A program made the translations under genes and the position numbers. A stretch of 6,493 nt of DNA, from positions 1 through 6,493 of the forward strand of contig JASFPP010000217.1 of the NCBI GenBank assembly GCA_050115915.1. Direction: 5' to 3'. Position 1 is the first letter of the stretch, and each line of letters opens with the position of its first letter. The notes beneath the pieces were generated by a model. That model saw nothing but the letters and a program-made list of their open reading frames with translations, did not search any database and had not been told where the DNA came from. The DNA is from WTAW01 sp050115915 (lineage in GTDB: Bacteria; Acidobacteriota; Aminicenantia; Aminicenantales; Aminicenantaceae). This document shows positions 1-5,421 of this stretch, piece by piece.

Positions 1-1001
1 TGTCCTACAACAGATTCCGATAGACACAGAGAGCGAAGTACAGCTTCTACGACGGACTCCAAACCGGCTCTGATTATAGTGCTGAGCAACGAGTCATCCA
101 CCGCCGTGTAATCGAAAACCTTGGGGCCGTCGTCCTTCAAGCTCATGGCGTTGGCGAGGGAGAATAGCACGCCTGTGATTGAATCCATGCTATTCTTGAC
201 GGTGCTAGCACTCGGCAATGCCACAACGATACTTGTGCTGACTTTATTGATTTGGTGGGGGAGGAGGGGCATATCTGTGGCGAGGACCATAGTCAAAGAT
301 CCCTTATTTCCATTCCTTTGATGTTCATCGTGATTCAAGTCTGTTCCATCGGATAACTCTGAGGTGCCATGATTTGAAGCAACCAGAGCACCGACGGAAA
401 ATAGCTCTCCGTTGATGGAGAACAATCGTGAAGAGGTCCCGATCCCCCCTTTCCAGCCAAATGCGCGCAAGCCCAAACCCACACCTACGGAGCCCTCCTT
501 AACCGAATGATTCGAGGCATTCTGGAGGAGCTGAATGACATCTTTATCCTCTACCGCAGATTCCTTCTGGCCATTCAGGTAAGAATCGTCGATACTCAGG
601 GCAACCGGAGGCCAAATCTCGGTACGGCCCAGCTGAAAACCAAAAGAGAGCACAGCATCATAGGCAATACCAAGGTTATAAGAATTTGTAAGAACGATGG
701 GAGAATTCAAATAACAGAAATCTTCGATGACTGCATAGCCTGTGATTTCATGTATATTCCTAAAGGAAAAGCACCCGAAGAAAAATCTGTTTTCTTCATT
801 CATATCCCCAGGAATAACTGCAGTCAATCCAGTCCTGACCATCTCCGTCAGCCCCGATGGATTCTGAGTATCCCTCGAGACTGTGAGATGCCCGACCCTG
901 ATGTCTCCCACATCGACAATAGCATTCTTTTTGCCGTGAGGATGAACCCAGGGTATATTCCCGATCAATTGGAGTTTTTTTGATTCATTCAAAATTGACA
1001 T
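1..1001 (-). CDS. P1-family (DmpA/BapA-type, S58) peptidase, 3' end cut by window edge
   Basis: The minus frame is open from the left edge to an ATG at 1001, giving 333 residues with no stop; the C-terminus lies outside the window. Family members are self-cleaving N-terminal-nucleophile aminopeptidases. Visible signatures are NAIVDVGDIRVGH (26-38), NSYNLGIAYDA (106-116), WKGGIGTSSR (183-192) and ATDMPLLPHQ (241-250). The expected Gly-Ser self-cleavage pair is G234-S235, which would make S235 the nucleophile. The usual GSGD motif is altered; NSMD (270-273) is the closest match, two residues early. The segment before the nucleophile (about 211-233) is Asp/His/Asn-rich and lacks the L.I.G.PVG pattern of its neighbour. 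There is no signal peptide, so it is probably cytoplasmic. It overlaps the end of the upstream paralogue by 17 bp, with AAAGG abutting the ATG; a TTG at 992 in the same frame is the alternative start. The family is clear; activity and substrate are not. Confidence 0.87.
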   Translation of the reverse strand, partial: MSILNESKKLQLIGNIPWVHPHGKKNAIVDVGDIRVGHLTVSRDTQNPSGLTEMVRTGLTAVIPGDMNEENRFFFGCFSFRNIHEITGYAVIEDFCYLNSPIVLTNSYNLGIAYDAVLSFGFQLGRTEIWPPVALSIDDSYLNGQKESAVEDKDVIQLLQNASNHSVKEGSVGVGLGLRAFGWKGGIGTSSRLFSINGELFSVGALVASNHGTSELSDGTDLNHDEHQRNGNKGSLTMVLATDMPLLPHQINKVSTSIVVALPSASTVKNSMDSITGVLFSLANAMSLKDDGPKVFDYTAVDDSLLSTIIRAGLESVVEAVLRSLCLSESVVG

Positions 1002-2193
1002 CCTTTAATCTGTTGTATTTTTTCATGATTCTCTTGACTTGGTCAAGAGGAAGACCGTATGCTGTGTTTCCGTCTTTTCCCACAACGGTTTGAGCGGCCG
1101 TCAGAGCGTTGATGATGCTTTCTTGAGTCGCTTCAACCGTTCCCTGATACAGGGGGGATATCCAGAAATCACTCACCGACTTTATCTTATGGAAAAATCC
1201 GGTAGGGATTGCTGGAATTCTGTTGCCAGTCGAGAAGGCCAGGATGATGTCGCCACTACCGGTGTGCGATATAGCCCCTGTCTGAGCGAGACCGAGAGCA
1301 ACTCTCTTGGCAATTTTTTTCAATTGAAATGGAAGCAGCGGAGCTGTGGTGGCTGCGATGAGAATGATTGATTTGGTCTTTCCTGGTTCAATTTCAAATC
1401 CTTGAATTTCCTTGCCCACAGGAGCACCATCGATACGCAGTTGATTGCGGCTTGCCGTGTTCGCCATGACAAGAACGCCCACAACGAATTTTTTGCCATC
1501 CAAAGCAACAATTCGAGAAGAGGTTCCGATCCCACCCTTGAATCCGAAAGATACCATGCCTGTGCCTCCGCCGACAGCGCCTTCCTCAACAGCCCCAGAT
1601 CCGGCGTTTGCGATGGCTTTGAACACGTCTTCGCTCGTGATCGAGCGCTTGGGTGTATCACTCAAAAAATCGTCGAAACACTCGGCAACGACAGGGTGAA
1701 AGATCCTCTTTGAATCAAATATATCCGAATCTTGTCTTTTTAGATATTCAACCGCCGCAGTATGCACGATTCCCACATTGTATGTTCCTGTGAGGAAGAT
1801 TGGCGTTGTCAACTTTCCTGTTTCCTCAATGGGAGCGACACCTGTCATCTCTCCCCAGCCGTTCAAGCTGAAATAGGCGGAGTAGAGTTGTTCTTCCATG
1901 ATCCTTCCACTGTTGGGGAGGATGACCGTCACCCCAGTTCGTACGGCGCCTTTACCATAACCTGTGGAAATGGTCGTGTGACCGACTCTGACACCTTCGA
2001 CATCAGTAATAGCATTCTGAGACCCGGGTTCTAAATCACCTATAATGATCCCCATTTCTCTAGCTCTAAGCCTTCGCTCCACAAATGAGCGGTCTGGATG
2101 GTTAGAGTCAGCCTGATTCCTCTTCAAGAGGAGCTTTGAGGACAATAACGGAATCCCGCTCAAAGTGCTTTTGATGAAATTTCGTCGATTCAT
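985..2193 (-). CDS. P1-family (DmpA/BapA-type, S58) peptidase with twin-arginine signal
   Basis: This 402-residue protein is a complete member of the DmpA/BapA family, which includes D-aminopeptidase and beta-peptidyl aminopeptidases that cleave themselves into alpha and beta subunits. The N-terminus MNRRNFIKST has the RR-x-F-I-K pattern of a Tat signal followed by a short hydrophobic stretch, so it is probably exported folded. The core starts near residue 42. Motifs are NAITDVEGVRVGH (60-72), the GSGAVEEGAVGGGTGM loop (198-213), FKGGIGTSSR (218-227), TAPLLPFQ (283-290) and GSGDIILAFST (312-322). Counting back from the C-terminus gives a 128-residue beta subunit starting at S275, close to the 126 residues of DmpA. 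S313 and D315 then fall at the spacing of BapA Ser288 and Glu290. The residue before the nucleophile is K274, whereas DmpA has Gly and BapA Asn. The start is supported by GGAGGGAG just upstream. It is first in a probable two-gene operon with the overlapping paralogue. Confidence 0.94.
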   Translation of the reverse strand: MNRRNFIKSTLSGIPLLSSKLLLKRNQADSNHPDRSFVERRLRAREMGIIIGDLEPGSQNAITDVEGVRVGHTTISTGYGKGAVRTGVTVILPNSGRIMEEQLYSAYFSLNGWGEMTGVAPIEETGKLTTPIFLTGTYNVGIVHTAAVEYLKRQDSDIFDSKRIFHPVVAECFDDFLSDTPKRSITSEDVFKAIANAGSGAVEEGAVGGGTGMVSFGFKGGIGTSSRIVALDGKKFVVGVLVMANTASRNQLRIDGAPVGKEIQGFEIEPGKTKSIILIAATTAPLLPFQLKKIAKRVALGLAQTGAISHTGSGDIILAFSTGNRIPAIPTGFFHKIKSVSDFWISPLYQGTVEATQESIINALTAAQTVVGKDGNTAYGLPLDQVKRIMKKYNRLKDVNFE

Positions 2194-2201
2194 CTGGTTA
2201 T

Positions 2202-2209
2202 CTCCCTCC
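2202..2209 (-). promoter_or_regulatory. Ribosome binding site of the Tat-exported P1 peptidase
   Basis: The minus strand reads GGAGGGAG eight bases before the ATG at 2193. This strong Shine-Dalgarno match fixes the start and keeps the twin-arginine signal in the product. Confidence 0.8.
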
Positions 2210-2221
2210 GATCGTCATATC

Positions 2222-2236
2222 CTGTGCTTTGCACAG
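2222..2236. repeat. Short perfect inverted repeat (hairpin) in the leader of the P1 peptidase gene
   Basis: CTGTGC-TTT-GCACAG is a perfect 6-bp stem with a 3-base loop. It lies 12 bases upstream of the ribosome binding site of the minus-strand peptidase. On the plus strand it is followed by ATTTTTAT and so resembles a minimal terminator, but no plus-strand gene ends here. It could be an mRNA hairpin in the peptidase leader or a protein-binding site; the role is unknown. Confidence 0.45.
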
Positions 2237-2271
2237 ATTTTTATGATCGAATAATCGAGAATCATGGATAC

Positions 2272-2349
2272 TCAGAGATTCTTTGGTTCAGCACAAATTG
2301 TGAGTAATACGGAAACAATTGCTATCAAGGTAAAGACACGGCTCGCCAT
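2272..2349 (-). CDS. Possible 25-residue hydrophobic peptide upstream of the P1 peptidase operon
   Basis: A short minus-strand frame runs from an ATG at 2349 to a TGA at 2272. Its product starts MASRVFTLIAIVSVLL and ends TICAEPKNL. GGAAG lies six bases before the ATG, which is good Shine-Dalgarno spacing. The peptide is a basic start plus one hydrophobic segment, like a small membrane peptide, a leader peptide or the remnant N-terminus of a secreted protein. The Cys at residue 19 is preceded by L-T-I, which is not a proper lipobox because position -1 should be small. It lies 78 bases before the peptidase start on the same strand, so it could be co-transcribed. A frame this short can arise by chance, and no homologue is recognised. 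Confidence 0.28.
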   Translation of the reverse strand: MASRVFTLIAIVSVLLTICAEPKNL

Positions 2350-2421
2350 TTTGTTCTTCCATATGTGATAATAAGGGGCATTGAACCTTTGATGGATGAA
2401 TGATCAAGTGTTTTAATACCA

Positions 2422-2450
2422 TTGACACAAAAAATGACTGTCATTTTGAT
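2422..2450 (+). promoter_or_regulatory. Candidate promoter for the LKR-SDH genes
   Basis: TTGACA (2422-2427) is a perfect sigma-70-type -35 box. After 17 bases comes TTTGAT (2445-2450), a weak -10 matching TATAAT at three of six positions. The 5' leader to LKR would be about 180 bases. The weak -10 and the overlapping palindrome suggest a regulated promoter. The assignment rests on pattern only. Confidence 0.42.
2431..2447. promoter_or_regulatory. 17-bp perfect palindrome, probable operator
   Basis: AAAATGAC-T-GTCATTTT has perfect 8-base arms around one central base. It fills most of the gap between the candidate -35 and -10 and overlaps the first three bases of the -10, the position where a dimeric repressor would block RNA polymerase. 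It also lies between the divergent genes and so could act in both directions. No regulator gene is in the window, and the motif was not matched to a named regulator. Confidence 0.55.
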
Positions 2451-2636
2451 AGTTCAACCCGAATTCAAAACATGTTTACATGATACCATGAAGCCATACA
2501 ATTGAATAACATATATCTGCGGTTCTACAAGCCTCCAGAGCTTATATTAAATCCTATCCGCAATCTTGGGATAGATACAATGTTTGACTAATCAATGAAA
2601 CTGTGGAATAATTCTCTCCAATTTTAAAAAGAAAAA

Positions 2637-3956
2637 ATGAAACATCTTATCGGTATACGGCACGAAGACAAAGGCCCCTGGGAGAGAAGGACGCCTCTTA
2701 TTCCTGCTCATGTCAGAGAAATTATTCAGAATGATTCTTTAGGAATAGTGTTTCAGCCCTCTTCTGTTCGAATTTTTCCTGATGAAGACTATCTCCGAGA
2801 AGGCGCCAGGATTGAAGAGGACTTATCACCATGTCCAATAATATTGGCCATAAAGGAAATTCCGCTTAATTTTTTTGAAAAAGAGAAAGCCTATCTTTTC
2901 TTCTCTCATACGACAAAAGGTCAATCTCAAAATATGCCGATGCTCAAAAGGATGGTTGACCTCAAGTGTACTTTGATTGACTATGAGAAAATTGTAAACG
3001 AGAAAGGACAGCGGCTGTTATTCTTTGGAAAACAGGCAGGCCAAGCAGGAATGATCGATACTCTCTGGGCGTTAGGGCAAAGGCTAGAGCATGAAGGGAA
3101 AAGAAGTCCTTTTTCTTTAATTAAACAAACATATCTCTACAAAAGCCTTGCTGAAGCAGAAGAGGAAATTGATAAAGTAGGAAAGCGAATCAAGAGTTAC
3201 GGTCTCGATCTCTCCTTGGTTCCTTTAGTTTGTGGATTCACAGGATATGGGCATGTTTCTCAAGGAGCTCAGGAGATCTTTAACCTTTTGCCTTGTGAGG
3301 AAATTAGTCCTAAGGAAATCCATTCTCTTTTCGAGAAAAAACAATATTCAGCTAAGAAAGTGTACAAATGTGTCTTTAAAGAAGAAAAAATGGTTAAGCC
3401 CATTTCTTTGAATCAAAAATTTGACCTCCAAGACTACTACAAGAATCCTCAAAAATATCACTCGGTATTCGAATCCTATCTTCCTTTCCTCACCATCCTA
3501 GTCAATTGTATCTATTGGGCTCCAGAATATCCAAGATTTGTAACAAAGAAATATTTAAAACAGCTTTATGAGATGAACAATGAACCCGCCTTGCGAGTTA
3601 TTGGGGACATTTCCTGTGATATTGATGGATCTATAGAATGTACAGTCAAGGCGACATCTCCTGAAAATCCTGTTTTTGTCTATGACCCTATAAAGGATAC
3701 AATAAGAGATGGAGTTGAGGGAAGGGGACCAGTTATCATGTCCATAGACAATTTACCAGCTGAAATACCGCTTGAGTCTTCCATCTTTTTCAGTAGTGCC
3801 TTAAAGCCGTTTGTACCCATCCTGGCTAGTACCAATTTTTCTGGAGATTTTGAACAATGTCAGCTTCCACGGGCAATAAAACAAGCTGTCATTCTCTACA
3901 AAGGAAAGTTCACTCCAGATTATAAATACATGAAGAATTTTATTAAAAAACTTTAA
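2637..3956 (+). CDS. Lysine-ketoglutarate reductase (saccharopine-forming), AASS N-terminal-half homologue
   Basis: This 439-residue protein aligns by eye with the whole LKR half of eukaryotic AASS. The reaction is L-lysine + 2-oxoglutarate + NADPH to saccharopine (EC 1.5.1.8), the first step of lysine breakdown in the cytoplasm. Motifs are IRHEDKGPWERRTPL (7-21), AIKEIP (71-76), AYLFFSHTTKGQ (85-96), GKQAGQAGMI (131-140), the nucleotide-binding FTGYGHVSQGAQEIF (201-215), GDISCDIDGSIE (323-334) and SIDNLPAEIPLE (369-380). K73 and H91 fall where yeast Lys1 has its catalytic Lys77 and His96 (motif alignment). It ends YKYMKNFIKKL, where the AASS linker to its SDH half begins. The ATG has only an A-rich leader (AAAAAGAAAAA) instead of a clear Shine-Dalgarno site. 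SDH begins 14 bases after the stop in the -1 frame. Alanine dehydrogenase and Lys1-type enzymes are related, but the collinear match favours AASS-type LKR. Confidence 0.9.
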   Translation: MKHLIGIRHEDKGPWERRTPLIPAHVREIIQNDSLGIVFQPSSVRIFPDEDYLREGARIEEDLSPCPIILAIKEIPLNFFEKEKAYLFFSHTTKGQSQNMPMLKRMVDLKCTLIDYEKIVNEKGQRLLFFGKQAGQAGMIDTLWALGQRLEHEGKRSPFSLIKQTYLYKSLAEAEEEIDKVGKRIKSYGLDLSLVPLVCGFTGYGHVSQGAQEIFNLLPCEEISPKEIHSLFEKKQYSAKKVYKCVFKEEKMVKPISLNQKFDLQDYYKNPQKYHSVFESYLPFLTILVNCIYWAPEYPRFVTKKYLKQLYEMNNEPALRVIGDISCDIDGSIECTVKATSPENPVFVYDPIKDTIRDGVEGRGPVIMSIDNLPAEIPLESSIFFSSALKPFVPILASTNFSGDFEQCQLPRAIKQAVILYKGKFTPDYKYMKNFIKKL

Positions 3957-3965
3957 AGAGAGAGG
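3957..3965 (+). promoter_or_regulatory. Shine-Dalgarno-like AGAGAGAGG pointing to an ATA start for SDH
   Basis: A purine-rich stretch right after the LKR stop ends in GAGG, five bases before ATA at 3971. The next codons read K-K-V-I-I-L-G-A-G, a typical N-terminus of a Rossmann enzyme, so the site would normally be read as the ribosome binding site of an ATG at 3971. The same bases would encode K-R-E-D if LKR and SDH are one frameshifted gene. Confidence 0.5.
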
Positions 3966-3970
3966 ATCAA

Positions 3971-5293
3971 ATAAAAAAAGTCATAATTCTTGGAGCAGGA
4001 CTGGTGACCAGGCCATTAGTCAGGTATCTGCTTGATCATCCAGATTTTGAGGTTGAAGTCGCAGACTGCATTGTCAGTAAAGCCGTAAAACTTATTGATA
4101 ACCATCCTCAAGGAACAGCCTCAGAGTTGAATCTTAAGAATGAAGAACTCTTAAGGGAAAAAATTTCGACAGCCGATCTGGTCATCAGTATGGTTCCTTT
4201 TTCTTTTCATCCTACGGTGGCCAAATACTGTCTTGAGTTTAAAAAAGATATGGTAACAGCTTCTTATGTCAGCGACGAAATGAAGAATTTAGATGGAGAG
4301 GCCAAAGAGGCAGGAATCCTCATTCTCAACGAAGTTGGATTAGATCCAGGAATCGATCACATGGAAGCCATGAGGATTATTCATGATGTTGAAGAAAATA
4401 GAGGACAAATTTTGGGTTTCACCTCCTTTTGTGGGGGTTTGCCTGCTCCTGAAGCAAATACCAATCCATTTGGCTATAAATTCTCCTGGAGTCCGATAGG
4501 AGTCCTTCTTGCCGGGAAAAATCCAGCCCAATATCTCAAGGATGGCCAGGAGGTTTTTATTCCCTCTGAAGATCTTTTTGACGATTATTCCATTATTGAG
4601 ATTGAAGGGCTTGGCGAATTTGAGGTGTATCCCAACCGAAATTCCCTAACTTATATCCAACTCTACGGGATTCAGTCTTCAAAGACCGTACTTCGGGGCA
4701 CCCTGAGAAACAAAGGATGGTGTCCGACGATGAAAAAGATGGTCGAGCTTGGACTCCTCGATGAAGAAGAAAAAGATTGGTCTGGATTGAATTACCAAGA
4801 CTTTATAAGAAGACTTATGAGTGAACCCGCAGAAGAAGATATCACTAAAGCTCTGAGTACCAATTTAAACATCGATGAGGACTCAGATATCATCAAGCGG
4901 CTTGAATGGCTAGGTCTATTAAGCGAAGATCCGCTCCCTATGACAAAAAGCTCAGCCCTGGACCTCCTAGCGGATAGGATGCAAGCAAAACTTCAATACG
5001 AGGAGGGGGAAAGAGATATGATCATTCTCCAGCATGAATTTGCGGCTTCCTATCCTGACGGTAAAAAAGAAAATATCACCTCCAGCTTGATCGACTACGG
5101 CATTCCTCATGGTGATTCATCTATGGCCCGAACAGTGAGTTTGCCTGTAGCCATTGCCTCAAGATTGATCCTGGAGGAAAAAATAAAAATTACCGGCGTT
5201 CATATTCCTGTTCTACCTGAATTTTATGGACCAATTCTCCAAGAGCTTACGGAAGTAGGGATAGCCTTCAAAGAAAAGAGAGAAGAAATTTAG
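3971..5293 (+). CDS. Saccharopine dehydrogenase (glutamate-forming), AASS C-terminal-half / Lys9-like
   Basis: From the ATA at 3971 this is a 440-residue protein close to yeast Lys9 and the C-terminal half of AASS. It oxidises saccharopine with NAD(P)+ to aminoadipate semialdehyde and glutamate (NAD+-dependent form EC 1.5.1.9). Motifs are the dinucleotide loop VIILGAGLV (4-12), DLVISMVPFSFHP (69-81), VTASYVSDEM (95-104), NEVGLDPGIDHM (120-131), SFCGGLPAPE (152-161), YKFSWSPIGVL (169-179), YPNRNS (220-225), VLRGTLRNKGW (240-250) and, near the C-terminus, RDMIILQHEFA and DYGIPHGDSSMARTV. The first conventional start is GTG at 4004; it gives 429 residues but removes G8-A-G10, so it is unlikely. 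The frame stays open upstream to 3947, just inside the LKR gene, so a fused LKR-SDH product through a -1 shift is the alternative. Product identity is firm; the 5' end is not. Confidence 0.9.
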   Translation: MKKVIILGAGLVTRPLVRYLLDHPDFEVEVADCIVSKAVKLIDNHPQGTASELNLKNEELLREKISTADLVISMVPFSFHPTVAKYCLEFKKDMVTASYVSDEMKNLDGEAKEAGILILNEVGLDPGIDHMEAMRIIHDVEENRGQILGFTSFCGGLPAPEANTNPFGYKFSWSPIGVLLAGKNPAQYLKDGQEVFIPSEDLFDDYSIIEIEGLGEFEVYPNRNSLTYIQLYGIQSSKTVLRGTLRNKGWCPTMKKMVELGLLDEEEKDWSGLNYQDFIRRLMSEPAEEDITKALSTNLNIDEDSDIIKRLEWLGLLSEDPLPMTKSSALDLLADRMQAKLQYEEGERDMIILQHEFAASYPDGKKENITSSLIDYGIPHGDSSMARTVSLPVAIASRLILEEKIKITGVHIPVLPEFYGPILQELTEVGIAFKEKREEI

Positions 5294-5308
5294 TCATATT
5301 TATGACTA
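5291..5308. repeat. AT-rich inverted repeat overlapping the SDH stop codon
   Basis: TAGTCATA-TT-TATGACTA is a perfect palindrome with 8-base arms; as a hairpin it would more likely be a 7-bp stem with a 4-base loop. It starts exactly at the TAG stop of SDH. No T-run follows, so it is not a standard intrinsic terminator; it could be an mRNA 3'-end stabiliser or a protein-binding site. Confidence 0.5.
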
Positions 5309-5312
5309 CCAA

Positions 5313-5353
5313 AAGTTAGTTAGAAGAGGGAGAGGACATTGACTTCCTAACTT
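5313..5353. repeat. Bulged stem-loop in the SDH to M28 peptidase spacer
   Basis: AAGTTAG (5313-5319) pairs with CTAACTT (5347-5353), and after a TTA bulge GAAG (5323-5326) pairs with CTTC (5343-5346), enclosing a 16-base purine-rich loop. There is no downstream T-tract. The direct repeat TTGACTT at 5339-5345 and 5358-5364 (19 bases apart) overlaps it and could contain -35-like boxes, but no good -10 follows at normal spacing. It may be a regulatory hairpin or part of a promoter region for the M28 gene. Confidence 0.35.
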
Positions 5354-5407
5354 CTACTTGACTTGCTAAAAGCCCCTCAAGGGCATCTGAACTGACCTCT
5401 CTAATTT

Positions 5408-5415
5408 AGAAGGAG
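5408..5415 (+). promoter_or_regulatory. Ribosome binding site of the M28 peptidase
   Basis: AGAAGGAG lies six bases before the ATG at 5422, a strong match with ideal spacing. It fixes the start and keeps the N-terminal membrane segment. Confidence 0.8.
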
Positions 5416-5421
5416 AAACGC

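Larger units (their letters stand above)
2194..2636. other. Divergent intergenic region between the peptidase operon and the lysine-degradation genes
   Basis: This 443-bp AT-rich spacer separates the leftward peptidase genes from the rightward LKR gene, so it must hold promoters for both. It contains the hairpin at 2222-2236, the small minus-strand frame at 2272-2349, and the promoter-like sequence with embedded palindrome at 2422-2450. Another possible -10 (TACAAT, 2576-2581) lies about 55 bases before LKR but has no good -35. No convincing minus-strand promoter was found. No tRNA-like, riboswitch-like or mobile-element sequence was recognised, including no obvious lysine riboswitch. Confidence 0.7.

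Noticed and set aside
1..980. Left region as a broken pseudogene of the neighbouring P1 peptidase
   Set aside because: Line-by-line reverse translation gave one uninterrupted minus frame of 333 codons with ordered motifs; it merely runs off the window edge.
507..983. 158-codon plus-strand open frame
   Set aside because: It is antisense to the minus-strand P1 peptidase frame, which is open over the whole stretch and carries family motifs. The plus-strand product resembles nothing recognisable.
1039..2034. Several 80-110-codon frames on both strands inside the 985-2193 gene
   Set aside because: They are alternative-frame shadows of the full-length P1 peptidase; none has family motifs.
2222..2245. 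Hairpin plus ATTTTTAT as an intrinsic terminator on the plus strand
   Set aside because: No plus-strand gene or transcript is expected upstream, and the stem is only 6 bp, so it is listed only as an inverted repeat.
3944..3951. Classical slippery heptamer (A AAA AAC) for programmed -1 frameshifting
   Set aside because: The bases AAAAAAC are present but in the wrong phase: LKR reads aaa-aaa-ctt, not xxA-AAA-AAC. Slippage on the A run remains possible, but the classic motif is not met.
4004..4006. GTG at 4004 as the SDH start
   Set aside because: It would remove the conserved G-A-G dinucleotide loop encoded just upstream, which Lys9 and AASS have at this point.
4340..4531. 63-codon minus-strand frame inside SDH
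   Set aside because: It is antisense to the strongly conserved SFCGGLPAPE region of SDH; a shadow frame.
5371..5384. GCCC-CTCAA-GGGC as a terminator
   Set aside because: The stem is only four base pairs and no T-run follows.
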